From the NCBI RefSeq assembly GCF_030272615.1, contig NC_081415.1:602287644-602351643 (forward strand): DNA of 64,000 nucleotides, read 5' to 3'. The notes below the pieces were generated by a model. The model had not been told where the DNA came from. It saw only the letters and a list, made by a program, of their open reading frames with translations, and searched no databases. This document shows positions 33,718 through 46,206 of the stretch, one piece after another. The DNA is from Cryptomeria japonica (lineage: Eukaryota > Streptophyta > Pinopsida > Cupressales > Cupressaceae). The first letter of the stretch is position 1. The number at the start of each line of letters is the position of its first letter. The position numbers and the translations under genes are program-made.

Positions 33718-36700
33718 TCAAGTAACTTCATGAAGATGGACAACCCCCAATTGACTTCTAAGATTCTCAAAAGTGGTCTTAGGCAGAGGTTTGGTAAAGA
33801 TATTTGCAAGATGCTCCTTGGTAGAAACATGTTCCAAGATAATATCTTTACATTGAACTTTTTCCCTCAAGAAGTGATATTTCAATTCAATGTGCTTAGT
33901 CCTTGCATGCAAAATAGGATTTTAAGAAATATTTATTGCACTTGTATTATCACACAAAATCTTTATTGGTTATGAGATTTACATCTTCAAACCTTCCAAA
34001 ATGTGACTCATCCACATAGCTTGTGTGCAATTCATATAAGCTACTACATACTTAGGTTTAATAGTAGATTGTGAAATGCAACTCTATTTTTTACTACTCC
34101 ATGAAACTAGTCTTCCTCCTAGAAAGAATTCTCCACTGGTAGTACTCTTCCAGTCATCAATGTTTCCTACCCAATTTGCATTTGTGTATACTTTCAAATC
34201 AAAATTTTCACCATATGGATACCATAACCCATAGTCAACATTACCTTTTAGATATCTAAAAATTCTCTTGGTTGTCATCAAATGTGCCTCCTTTACATTC
34301 TTCTGAAATCTAGCAACAATACCAACTGCATGGGCAATATCTAGGCGAGTGTGAACAACATAGTGTAATTTTCCAATCATTGACCTATATTCCTTTTCAT
34401 CTACAAACTTAGATGCATCTTCCTTGGACAATTTACAACCTATAACCATTGGGGTTCCAACTAGTTTATAGTCAATCATACAGAAAGTCTTCAAAACCTC
34501 TTTCACATACTTGGATTGAGTAATGAAAATACCATTCTTCATCTGATGTATCTATAAGCCTATGAATTTTTTTATTTCCCTTACTAATGAAATTCCACAT
34601 TCATTATTCATTTCATCTGCAAAATAATTACTCATGTCATCATTACCTCCAAATATAATGTCATCTACAAATACTTCATTGACCAGTATTTCATCTCCTT
34701 CAGACTTGAGATAAATCTTGCTATCATCACTGGTTATAGCAAAGCCTATCTTCATCAAATGAGTATAAAGCCATTCATACCATGCTCTGGGTGCCTACTT
34801 TAATCCATACAAAGATTTTTGCAATTTGCATACCATGTCTTCCTTATCTATCAATGCATAACCATCAGGCTACTCTATATAAACCTCTTCTTCCAATATC
34901 CCATTCAAGAATGCAGACTTAGCATCCATCTGGTATAACTTGAAATTCTTATGAGTTGTAAATGCAAGAAATGTTCTGACACCTTCTAGTCTTGCTACTG
35001 GTGTAAAAGTTTCTCCATAATCCTCTTCTTCTTCTTGTGCATAACCTTTGCATACTAATCTTGCCTTATTGTGAACTACAACACCATCTTCATTTAATTT
35101 GTTTCTGAACACCCATTTATTACCTATAACATTCTTTTTTACCAGTTGGGGTACTAGGGTCCAAGTGTTGTTCTTCTCAATTTGATCCAACTCCTCCTCC
35201 ATAGCTTTCACCCAATGATCATCACCAAATGCCTCCTTATAACTTCTAGGTTCAAAGGTGGAGATCATGGAATAGTTCTCTCTTATTCTCCTTCTAGTTA
35301 GTACACTGACATCCTTATCCCCAATTATCTGTTCAGGACTGTGATTCAGTCTCACATACCTAGGAATAACATGATCATTGTCTTCAGGTTCAACTTCTTC
35401 ATTATCATCTTCCTCTGAATTTATTTGTTCTGGTTGAACAAGTACATCAGAATTTTCTTTACTAGTTTCTAATTTAATAGTTTCAGGTTCCAAAAGGAAA
35501 ATGCAAGGATCTTCATCTTTCTTCTTAGAACTAGTTCCTTCTAAAACTTCAGGAAATTCATCTACATGAACATCAGCTCTTTCAACAATTTTATGTGTCC
35601 AGTTGTTGAAGCATTTATAGGCCTTACCCTTTGGGGAATAGCCAAGACATATGCCTTCATCACTCCTATCTTCAAACTTGCTTATGTAATCACCTCTTTT
35701 AATAAAACATTTGCTTCCAAATATCTTAAAATAGCTAACATCAGGTGATCTCCCATACTAGTACTCATATGGAGTCTTGTCCTTACCTCTTTTCACCAGA
35801 AATTGGTTCATTGTGTAGATAGTTGTACTTACAACTTCTTTCCAAAATGTTTTTGTTACACCCGCTTGTATCAACATAGTCCTAGCAACTTCAACCATTG
35901 ACCAATTTTTTCTCTTTGTTATACCATTCTGTTGTAGTGTCCTTGGTACAGAAAGTTGCCTCTTGATACCATTATCATCACAATATTTAGTGAATCTATA
36001 GAAGTGAATTCACCACCTTGATTTGTTCTTAGATATTTTATCTTTTTTCCACTCTCTTTCTTAGCTAAGGGTCTAAATGCCTTGAATTTACCAAACGCTT
36101 CATTCTTATTCATCAATAATGTGACCTACATCATCCTTGAACAATCATTAGTGAAGATCATGAAGTATCTATCACCTTGAATGCTTCTTGTTCTTATTGG
36201 TCCACATAGATCTGTATGAACCAAATCTAACAAGTTCTCTACTGAGAAGGACTTGCTCTTAAAAGTTGAAGAAAAAATATTTCCTAGTTGACATTCTTTA
36301 GAAAGAGCATTAATTGGTTTGTCTAGCTGAGGCAGACCTCTTACTGTCTTAGACTTGCTTACTTTAACAATATTGTCAAAATTTATATGACAAAATCTCA
36401 TATGCCAAAGTCAACTATCATCCATTTTTGCATTCAAACAATTTCTAACTTTAGTATTGAGATGAAATAGATTACCTCTGGTATGTTTCCCGTTTGCAAT
36501 CAATTCACCTTTGTTGTCAAAGATTTTGCACATTTAATTTCTAAACTCCAGTGGGTATCCCATGTCAATAAGTTGTGCCACACTTAAAAGATTATGCTTG
36601 AGGCCTTCAACCCAATAGACATCGTTAGCACTATCCTTCCCATTAAGAGAAATAACTCCCTTACCTTTAACCATACAGGGTGAGTCATTGCCAAATCTAG

Positions 36701-37902
36701 TAACACCACCATCAAATTCCTTCATGGAAAGAAATTTTCTTCGATCATGGATCATGTGATGTGAAAAACCACTATCAATGATCTAATCATCAAAGTTATC
36801 CATTTTGGATCCTAGTGCCTTCTGATCTAATATTTCTTCCTTCTGATCTAATATTTCTTCCTTAGTAGCTACAAACACAATATCTTCACTATCATCATCA
36901 TTAGATTCTTCATCAGTAATACCATTGTCAATAGCTACAAGACAATCTCTCTTGCCTTTACCCTTGTACTTCTTAAATTTGTCTCTCTTGTATTCATTTT
37001 CACCATTAGGGCAATTTGTTGCTATATGACCAATCTTGTTGCATGCAAAAACATTTTAAAGGTAGCTTACCTCTATATTTACGAGTGCCTCTAGGCGGTC
37101 GTTTTGCCAACAATGCTTCAAGTTCCACTAGGTTGTCTTCATCTTCAACATATCTGCTAGATCTAGATTCATAGTTATGGCCAACATCTGTACTTCTTCT
37201 CACATATGGGTTAGAGATAGAAGCTCTAAATGTAGATTCTGATTTCTGTACACTACCATCATAGCCATTTAGTTCAAAAGCAGTAAGTTTGCCAATAATA
37301 GAGTCAAGAGTTACCTTTGTCTTGTCAATGGATTTTAGCTCCTGAATATCTGCAACTTAGATAGCATAGACTGGTAGCAGGGTTCTCAGTACCTTACTGA
37401 TTATTGTGGCATCTTCCACTTTCCCTCCTGCACTCTTTATCTCACCAACTATCTCTTTAATCCTTTGACCGTATTGCTAGATAATCTCATCTTCATACAT
37501 TCTCATGTCATCAAAATTTCCTCTTAAACTCTCCTCTTTGGCAATCTTAACATGTTCATCACCGCTATAAATCTCTTGTAATTTCTTTCATACTTTATAT
37601 GCAATTTGAAGACCATGAACATCTACATATTCAACATTAGACAAGGAACTAATAATAGCTTTTAATGCCTAGTGATTTTCTTATTGTTCTTTCTTCTGAT
37701 CATCAGTCAAGGGTCCACTAGGTGTAGTATACTTATGTTCTATATGATCCCAATACTGACTACCAAGACTCCTAATGTAAATCTTCATTCTATCACTCCA
37801 TATTCTATAGTTATCTTTGTTGAACTTCGGACCATGTTTTTTCATCATTATCTACAAGATCTTTTCCTCAAGTTGTTAGGCTTTTAGATTAAGAGGACCC
37901 AT
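33718..37902 (-). pseudogene. copia-A gag-pol polyprotein
   Basis: The gag start is ATGGGTCCTCTTAATC at 37902, three bases past the primer site. Readable in order: gag (YRIWSDRMKIYIRSLG), a broken zinc knuckle near 37040, protease (IIDSGFSHHM; DSG active site), gag-pre-integrase (LWHMRFCHINFD), integrase core (HTDLCGPIRTRS, NQGGEFTS; the first Asp is present, the usual DNGGE reads NQGGE), RT (NKWVFRNKLNEDG, KARLVCKGYAQ, YQMDAKSAFLNG, FVDDIIFGG intact) and RNase H (KVYTNANWVG, where the catalytic Asp is replaced by Asn; ending HVSTKEHLANIFTKPL). More than ten stops. A functional protein would be processed and would reverse-transcribe and insert the element. Confidence 0.88.
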
Positions 37903-37905
37903 GAT

Positions 37906-37917
37906 GCTCTAATACCA
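37906..37917 (-). promoter_or_regulatory. Primer binding site of copia-A
   Basis: The minus strand reads TGGTATTAGAGC, one change from the initiator-Met complement TGGTATCAGAGC, two bases after the LTR end. Confidence 0.85.
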
Positions 37918-37919
37918 AT

Positions 37920-38551
37920 TGATGGTATGATGAAAGAATAAGTATCTGGTAGAATATTGAGAGGGGGGGTGAATTAGTATATTAAAAAACTGATACAAAA
38001 TTCCCAAACTCAAACTCAATCAAACAAAGTAAACATATCTCAGTAAAGATCGATATTCATAAGAATACTTGACATCAACCAGTTTAACTGCTATGACAAC
38101 TTTAATAGTAAACAAATTCAATCTTGTAAACATCAACAATGCTTAATCATAACTAAATATATTCAACTGTCAATGCTTTTGCATAACATTTCGTATCATA
38201 AATTAACCACATTAACAAATAAGATAACAACCACAAAAGCATTCACCACTTGACAAAAATGTTTATACGTGGAAAACCCAAATAGGAAAAAACCACGGTG
38301 AGATGTCACTCACAAGGATAGCTATCAAAACTCTTCTGAAGTTTTCCCTATTAGGAGCCAAGCCTGTTAAAGCTTAACAATAAGTCCTATTAAGAACTAA
38401 TTCTGATTAGGAATCACCTGGTTAAGGGATTTACAAACATGTCTTGATAAAATGCACAATACCCTATTATGAGTAACTTCGCTGGAGGATTTTAAGAATC
38501 CAAGCTAATGGACCACCTTGTTAGAGGATTTAATGAGCAACCGAGCTTGTT
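37920..38551 (-). repeat. copia-A 5' LTR, 3' part
   Basis: Collinear with 32328-32950 (GATGGTATGATGAAAGAATA, the GAGGGGGGG block, the GTTAGGAGCC motifs). Interrupted at 38551 by the LINE; the LTR resumes at 46207. Confidence 0.88.
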
Positions 38552-38758
38552 TTGATTAAGTAAAAGCAGGTATTTGAAAGGTACTCAAACCTTGTACAAG
38601 CTAAGAGATCAGAAGGACATGAAATAAGTGTGCCTGATCACTTCAAAATAATAGAAAGATCCCATCAAACAAAAGGGATCAACTTACATAACATAAAAAA
38701 CTAGAAACAGACAGTGAAAGATAGAACCACGAACCCCTGCAGAAATAGAGATAGAGAC

Positions 38759-40371
38759 CTAAATACTTTTCATGATATCCTCGGCATGGACAACCATTTG
38801 TTTTAGGTTGTTCATCGAGGTCTTTAATTCCTCCAGCTCATGACCTTTGATGTCACCCTTGGTCCTTGTATTAGCTCTGGTCCTCTTTCCATGACCCTTC
38901 TTGTCCAGCTGATCTTTATCACCATCCTTCTCTGCATTGTTCTCAACTCTATTGATCAGGATGTTCATGTTATCCACCGAAGCTTTAAGGATCTAAAAGT
39001 TTAGATCTTCTATCTTCTTAACATTGAGTTCTAGTCTATCAACTCTGCTACCCAAAGTGTTCATTTTATTTTCCATTCCTTTAATCTCCTAGTTTTCTTC
39101 CATCTCATTGACCTTTTTTTCCATTGCTATGATTTTACCCACCATATATTCAATAGCTTCCACATTGTGAAGAATAGCAACCAGTTCCTTAACATGTTCT
39201 ATCAGGGGTTTATCACCAACCATAACTCTTGTAATAGCCTTTATATCAGTCTTCAAATTATTAATATCCTTCACCATGGTTCCAATGGTATCACAGAAAG
39301 ATTTTATAGTATCGCTATTACCGATACCACTCTTATCCCCTTTATCCTCCTTTTGCAGACTTGTAGTGTTCAAACCCTCAATGTTGCCCATCACTGGGTT
39401 TTCCTCCCCTACTTTGTCCTGACCCTCATCCTTCTTGTTCTCCTCAACTTCCTCCTCAAAATCAATCAAAACATGGGTGATGTCTTTATTGTTTCCCTTT
39501 TTAGTGTTCTTCCTCTGAATCTTCTTTCCAATAGCTTTCCCTTTCTTTTTTTTGATAAATGTTTTCTCAAAGGATTCAGTTTCAGACTCTGAAATGTCTG
39601 AATCTACCACAATCCTTTTCCTCTTAGCCTTAATCCTCCCTTTTTACTAGTCTCTTCCGAATCTCCCTCAGTCTCTGAATCAAAGTTGAATCCACTGGCT
39701 TCACTCTTCATAGTCTCATCTCTTGCATTTTTTCTTTTAATAGGCTTATCATTGCATTTCCCCTTAAGCATTTTCTAAACCAGAACCATAAGCCCTTGGT
39801 GGAGGGCATGGTCACCTTTGGGGTCTTTTTGAAACTCCTTGATAGTGTGGTCCATAGAACATGTTAGGTAATAAGGTAAGCTCACCTTTTCCCCATGTTA
39901 GAAATGGTTGAGCAGGACAAAGTGATGACCATAGGCTCTAGTAAACCTACCATCCAAAGTAATGTAGGCAATAGAAGAAAATAAAACAAACCTCCATGGC
40001 CTACAAATCCTCTTCAAGGCATGGTAGGAATTGTCAATTTTCACCATCTTTCTCCTCTCATCATCCATAACTGGGAACTTGTCCACTGCTTTATCTGATA
40101 TGCTACAATCCCTATAAAATTTCATGCCCTCAGTAATCATCCCCATAGCCTCAGTAATTACCTCCTCATCAACATTCATCATCTAGGACCCGACCAGGAT
40201 TTTGCCATTTTTCCAGTTCTTGATAAAATAGTTGGTAATTGTGGGGTCTTTCCCACTTAGTCTTTCCATGAACACATTTAGAATCCCCTACTGAAGGATT
40301 TCCCACACTTCGCTATTCTTTCTCCAGTCTGAGCAAGATGTGGGTTTGAATTTTTTCTTATTATCTCCCAT
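38759..40371 (-). pseudogene. LINE ORF3, downstream of RNase H
   Basis: A long degraded frame after ORF2. It starts ATGGGAGATAATAAG at 40371; open stretches 40182-39898, 39610-39089 and 38977-38759 are separated by a few stops and one frame change, for about 530 codons in all. The N-terminal half has YITLDGRFTRAYGHHFVLL followed by NHFRHGEKVSLPYYL, close to the gypsy-C accessory ORF (YITCEGR..., HFKLLCHLRHG). The C-terminal half is Lys/Glu-rich, with KKKKGKAIGKKIQRKNTKKG (nuclear-localisation-like) and coiled coils, ending NLKQMVVHAEDIMKSI. Typical plant L1 elements have two ORFs. The 9717-10328 LINE fragment ends in a similar tail and 3' UTR. Function unknown. Confidence 0.6.
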
Positions 40372-40559
40372 TTTTTCAGACCTTTCCTTAAGACTCCTTC
40401 CCTCAGCTTCAAAACCCCTTCTCTAGTTTTTGTGGAAGCCCTTTAAAAAGCCCAGAATCCATGTCATACAATTATGATAAGGCACCTATATAAATGCTCA
40501 TTACCTCTGAAATAACCCTACATCGAAAAAAGTGGAAGAGGTGTTAGAAACTATGATTA

Positions 40560-43500
40560 AAAGTACCACATTGCCTATCCTCGATGCGATCCAGATTTAG
40601 CAGTGATTTCATTTCACTTGCAATCTCACTTTCACCATAACTAGTAATGATGTCTTCCTATTGGCAAGCTAGGTTGGCAGCCCAATCAGCGTAGGAATTG
40701 GCCTCCCTATACATGTGTAAAAACACACATTTCAAATTCCTCACTAATTTTCTTAGTCACTTTAATAGAATTTCTTATTGACCAAGAAGGTAGGAATTTT
40801 ATATTTAAACAATTAATTATGTTCAGTGAGTCTCCTTCACACCAAACTCTAGTGCATTTGGATTCTTTAGCAAGGATCATCCCATGGTAAGCCACCATAG
40901 CTTCTGCTACATGGTTTGTCGGGTTTCCTATGGGTATTCTTTTTATGATTTTTCATGTTCCCCATTCATCCCTAAGGACCACTCCACATCCTGCAACACT
41001 CGGATTACCCTTTGAAGCATCGTCAAAATTAATTTTCATCCACCCATTGGGCAGGCTGACCCATATCACACCCTCTCTAGGATTGATCTGAATGCACTCT
41101 CAAACCTTTAATCTCCACTTATTATAGATAAATTGATCATCCTTGTCTTGAGGATTATCAATGCCTCCTATGATATTCATATTTTCCACTATATTTCTTT
41201 TTATTTTCTCAAACACAATTTTAGCCTTAGAAACCTTTTCGCTGAAAACTCTGTCATTTCTCTCTTTCCATATACCCCAACACATATGAGGTAAGGAAAG
41301 TTTCCATAATAAATTAGTAGACTTATTCCTTGAGGGATGATGCCAAGAGTTGAAAACCTCCTGAATCGATTCTGGGAAGCCTCAACTAATTTTGAAGTGG
41401 TCCAGACATCTTCCCCAAACTTCATTAGAGAAAGGGCAATGAAAGAGCATATGATTAATGGTCTCCTAATTCTGCTTACATAGAATACAAATACTAGGCA
41501 TTCTCATACCTCTTTTTTTGATATTCTTAATTGTTAGAATTTTATCTTGAAGGGTTGTCCAGAAAAAAATGTTAATCTTAGGAGTAAGGCCTTTCACCCA
41601 TGCCTTAGCCCAACATGGGCTTTCCATGTTAGAGTACTGTTGATAATAAATAGAAGACATAGTGAAAGTACCACTTGGTGTGAATTTCCAAATTAATTAG
41701 TCTTCCTCCTCAACTCTTACCATAGAGTTCATAACTTTGTTTAGACTTCCCAAGGACTGATCCACCTGAGTTAAATCCTTCCACTATCCATCTTCCCAGT
41801 AATCACCCACCCTAGATCCAAATATTTCCTTGCATTGGTTCTAAAATCTACTCCACTCAATATTTTTAGTCAAAGGGGACTCCAGCAACCAAGGATCATC
41901 CCAGAATTGGATAAGATTCCCTTTCCCCATTTTCCATTTTGCACCTCTGGCTATTAAGTTTCTTGTTCTAGAGATATTTTTCCAAATGTTGGAGCCAATT
42001 GGAATATTTTCTGCTTTAAGAAAGATTTGAAGATTTGAACATAGTCTTTTATACTTGTTGTCCCATATCAGTTTCCACTCTCCCTAATTTTTATACCCTC
42101 TCCAAATCTGCTTGCCCATAAGGAATTCATTTATGTCTCTTATCTTCTAAGACCCAGTCCTCCCTTTCTTATTAGCTTACATACCTTATCCTAGGCAATC
42201 AAATTCATTCTCTTCTTCTCCTCAACCCCTATCCATAAAAAAGTTCTCTGAATCTTTTCAATAGCCTCTGCATACTTGGTTGGAACTCTAAAGGGACTAA
42301 TAGAATAAAGAGGGATACTTTGAAGAGTAGATTTCAGTAGCTGAACCTTACCAGCTTGGCTTAGAAGAGCACCCTTCCAACTAGATAGCTTCTTGTGGAA
42401 TTTATCCACCAAAGCTCCCCAAAAAGTGTCAGGTGGATCATTGCATAAGGGGAGCCCCAAGTAGGAAGAAGGAAGACTCCTTACTTGACAACCCAAGATA
42501 TTACTTATTTTAATCCTCCTTCTCTTCAAGGAGTTGATAAAATAAACAAAACTTTTAGACCAATTAATAAGTTGTCTAGTAGCTGAACCATAACTATCCA
42601 GAGCATTCTTTAAAATTCTAGAGTCCTGCACCATAACTTTCCCCATTATTATAGAATCATCAACAACCTGCTGATGGGAATAGATTTGGTCTACAGAAGA
42701 AGGATTCAAACCACAAAACTCCCCTTTCTCAACTAGCTTCCCAATACATCTCCCCAAACACTCCGCCATTATAATAAAGATAACCGAGGTTAGGGGATCT
42801 CCCTGCCTGAGTACTCTAGATTCTTTAAAGAAGTGGGAAGGAGATCCATTCATTAAAATAGAGAAAGAGACTGAGGAAACCAATTGTTGATAAGATTAAT
42901 ACTTCTAGAGCCGAAGCCAAAAGTAATGAGCACATCCATCATAAAATCCCAATCCACTCTGTCGTAGGCTTTAGATAGGTCAAGCTTTAGAAAAAATCCT
43001 TCTTTTTTAGAGTTGAACAAAGAATGGATATTTTCATGGACTGATATGATTGAATCCAGAATTTGTCTACCTAGGACAAAACCACTTTGCTGAGGAGATA
43101 TGATAGAGGGAAGCAACTTCAGGATTCTAGAAGTTAGAACCTTGGAAACTATCTTATAAAGAGAGTTGCATAGACTTATAGGTCTAAAGAGATCCATAGA
43201 ATCAACCCCCATTTTTTTTGGGATAAGAGTAATAAAAGTGCCATTAACCTCTTTCAAAAAATTTCCAGCACCAAAAAACTATTTCACAACTTTGGACACA
43301 TCATCTCCAATAATATGCTAGTACATTTGAAAAAAGAACATGTGAAAACCATCCCATCTAGGGGTCTTGTTGCCTTCAAAGGAGTTGATAGCTTTTAGTA
43401 TCTCATCATGGGATGGGATAGTAGTCAAGTCAGAATTATGATCATCCCCTAAGATTGTAGGAATGCATTCCAGAAGATTCCTTTGGGCTTGCCTATCTAA

Positions 43501-44418
43501 ATTCTAATCCTTAGCAAGTAGATTGGAAAAAAAATCCATAGCAGCCCTTCTCATGGGTTCTTCTTCTTCAACACTTCTACCATTCACTTTAATCTGTGAT
43601 ATTCTATTAATGGCCTTATGTCTTAGGGTGGACATGTGAAAGTATTTAGTATTCCTATCCCCTTCCTTCAGCCAAACATTTCTTCATCTTTGTTTCTAGT
43701 AGGTTTCTTATTTGGCTATAATGTCATGATATCTCATAAGGATAACATCTTCAACATCTCTTGAAGTATTAGTATTACAATTATTTTGTATCTCATCCTA
43801 AATATCCTTTATCTCTAAGAGGATTGTGGCTTTTGAGGCAAATATATTCCCAAAGCACTCCTTATTCCACTTCTTAACATTTTCTTTTACAATCTTTAGC
43901 TTTTTAACCACTCTATACATAGCATTTCCTTCAATACTAACCTGCCACCAATCCTTAATATTGCTTTCCAAATCTGGGTGTTTAGCCCACATTCTTTCAA
44001 ATTTGTAAGGGAAATGCCTCCTTCTATTCTTTGCCTCTATCATAAAGGTAATTGGGTAATGGTCCGATCCTCCCCTTATGTGAGAAGATAATGAACAATC
44101 ATGAAGGTTAAACCAATCTAGGGACAAAAGAGCTCTATCAAGTCTAACCTGAATTAAATCCTCACCACTCCTTCTATTGGTCTAGGTAAATTTAACTCCT
44201 TGCAGCTCTAGGTCATGGATAGCATTATTGTTAATAAAGTCCATCAAGTCCAATCTACTATCTAAATTAGCTTGACTCCCTCCCTTTTTCTCATTTTCCT
44301 TCAAAGGGGTATTGAAATCTCCCATAATAACCCAGTTGTCCCCAACAAACCTATTTCTTAACAAAGTAAGATTTCTCCACAAATCACTTCTTCTGGTCTT
44401 AGTATTAGGAGCATACAA
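40560..44418 (-). pseudogene. LINE ORF2: endonuclease, reverse transcriptase, zf-RVT, RNase H
   Basis: The endonuclease is readable from LYAPNTKTRRSDLWRNL on, with VIMGDFNTPL and GGSDHYPITF (catalytic SDH). The N-terminal ~110 residues, which hold the first Asn and Glu motifs, are absent. RT: FITLIPKK, FRPISLCNSLYKIVSKVL, SGFVLGRQILDSI, LKLDLSKAYDRVDW, LRQGDPLTSVIF and the catalytic QVVDDSIIMG (FADD reads VVDD). zf-RVT region at 41660-41466 (WAKAWVKGLTPKINIFFWT, CILCKQN). RNase H at about 40960-40640 (AEAMVAYHGM, VWCEGDSLNII, YREANSYADWAA). Several stops and a frame change near 42870. It would nick DNA and copy LINE RNA in the nucleus. Confidence 0.88.
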
Positions 44419-44423
44419 ATTAG

Positions 44424-46136
44424 TCAGGGTACTACTGTTAATGTTATCGTTATTCTTTTTTTTGTTTGCTTATTCTTTTTATCGTCCTCTGCTTCTTCTT
44501 CTTCCTCCTTCTTTGATTCACTCTTCCCCAGTGCCTTTTTGATGTCTTCCTCATCTGCCCATTTTGGTTCTTTTTCCTCCAAAAAGGTCAACTTTATCTT
44601 TACGGGAGAAGCTAATGAGATCTCCGACAACCCTTGATCTAGAATGTTATCAGGTTGAGCATCCTAAATCTAGTCCGTTTCTTTATCTATTTCAAGAGAA
44701 TTAGATTCAAGGTTAAAATTATCTCCTTCCTCTTTGTTGCCTTTGGATTTTTTATCTCCATTACTCTCATGCTTATCTGAGATTAACTCTGTCTTATCCT
44801 CTTTTGGTTCCTCATTCTATTTTTTATATTTAGATTTTCTTTCTCCATACCCTAGATCCTTGCCTTTCTGCTCCATCTCTTGATGATATTTTTTTCACTG
44901 TCTCCTTTCTTCAATTCATTTCCCATTTCAATGATGAGCTCTACCTCTATCCTTCCAACTTGAGACTATTTTTCCTGATCTAGATTGTTAGAATCTGAAG
45001 CTTTTAGAGAGCTATCAAATTTTTTCCAAACCTTAGCTTGGGGATGAGATTTGACCTCATTATTTGGGAATTGTTTATCCCAGTGTCCTACTTTTTTCCA
45101 ATGAAAGCAGGCAAAAGGGATTGATTCATAAATAATAATCTGCCTCCAATTCCCAAGTTTAGATTCTATCTCTATCCCCTTTGGCATGTTCGTATCAGGT
45201 CTAACTCCTACACAAATCCTGGCATAAATAAGCCTTCTTCTGGATGTCATGACCTGATCTATATAAATAAGCTCCCCAAAGGTATTGACTATTCCTGCCA
45301 GCATATCTTCCTCCCAGTATTCCATTGGGAGCCTAGGAAGTTTAATCCAGACCAGAACTTGAACCAGAAATTTTTTTTCTCTTCCCGCATTAGGGTACCA
45401 CTTCTAGATATACATAATATATTTTTTGATTGCCCAGGATCCACTACAAAGAATGTTTTTTCTATCCTCCTCACAAGAGAAAAGAGAAGGACATACAACC
45501 TGTGTTCATTGCAACCACATCTACTTGGCCTTTCAAGTTCCACTTTCTTTTAACCAATCCGCGAATGATCTCTATATTCGGTTTGGTTCCAAAAAAATTA
45601 CCAATCAATGTATTTTCCATTCTAGCAATATTATGGTCTATGATTTGGTCTGGAACAGAAATGGCAAACTTTCCCTGAGAGACATTTGAGGTGTTGTTAA
45701 CTGGGGGCAAAGAAGACTTACCTTTAGGTTTGACCCCAAACAAAGAGGACCACTTGCCAATATGCCCATTCAAGGTGTGTCCCCCCTTAAGATCCTCTAG
45801 GATCGTAGGATTATCGAGATCCCTTCTAGAAGAAACTTTACTTTCCACCATGTTCTTTGAACCGCTAGCTGCTTACTATCCTGGAGCTCCTTCCTAGTTG
45901 CCGCCTTCTAAATTTGAAATTTGAACCTAACCTTTCCTGATGCCTCCTGCTATCTGCTCTTCATGTGGTCTTGGTCCTCCCCCTAGGTCCCCCGAATCCA
46001 AGGGAGCATCAGGATCCTTACAACCTGAGCTCCCCCCTTCTGTCGAACTCTTTGAATCTTTTGCAGCAAGTTGTCCCCACGCTGAACTAGAACTCCCACT
46101 CAGAAAATTTGAATTCTGGACCTGATCACTCTCCAT
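44424..46136 (-). pseudogene. LINE ORF1 (DUF4283/CCHC nucleic-acid-binding protein)
   Basis: Starts ATGGAGAGTGATCAG at 46136, about 55 bp from the LINE 5' end. A Ser/Gly/Asp-rich N-terminus is followed by a DUF4283-like region (NTLIGNFFGTKPNIEIIRGL, VWIRLPRLP-type VWIKLPRLPMEYW, about 45350-45310) and a zinc knuckle CFHWKKVGHWDKQF in which the last Cys is changed. After it come a Lys/Glu-rich tail and KPKWADEEDI-type acidic stretches, which run directly into the truncated endonuclease at 44418. Stops and frame changes are present. The protein family binds LINE RNA. Confidence 0.75.
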
Positions 46137-46206
46137 CCTGCAAGTGATTCATTCCATACAGTTTCAACAGGTATGCTCTAGAAAAATGATTGTAACCAAT
46201 ATTGTT

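Larger units (their letters stand above)
38552..46191 (-). mobile_element. LINE (L1-like, DUF4283-type ORF1) with a third ORF
   Basis: Inserted in the copia-A 5' LTR; the LTR reading is broken at 38551 and resumes at 46207. Imperfect 15 bp flanks GCAACCGAGCTTGTT (38537-38551) and GTAACCAATATTGTT (46192-46206) match the uninterrupted LTR and represent a diverged TSD. Minus-strand order: ORF1 (46136), ORF2 with endonuclease, RT, zf-RVT and RNase H, then ORF3 (40371-38759) and a ~200 bp 3' UTR ending ACTTAATCAA with no long poly(A). Near full length at the 5' end, but with stops and an internal deletion. Confidence 0.85.

Noticed and set aside
39167-39592. 141-codon + strand ORF in the LINE
   Set aside because: Antisense shadow of the Lys/Glu-rich LINE ORF3.
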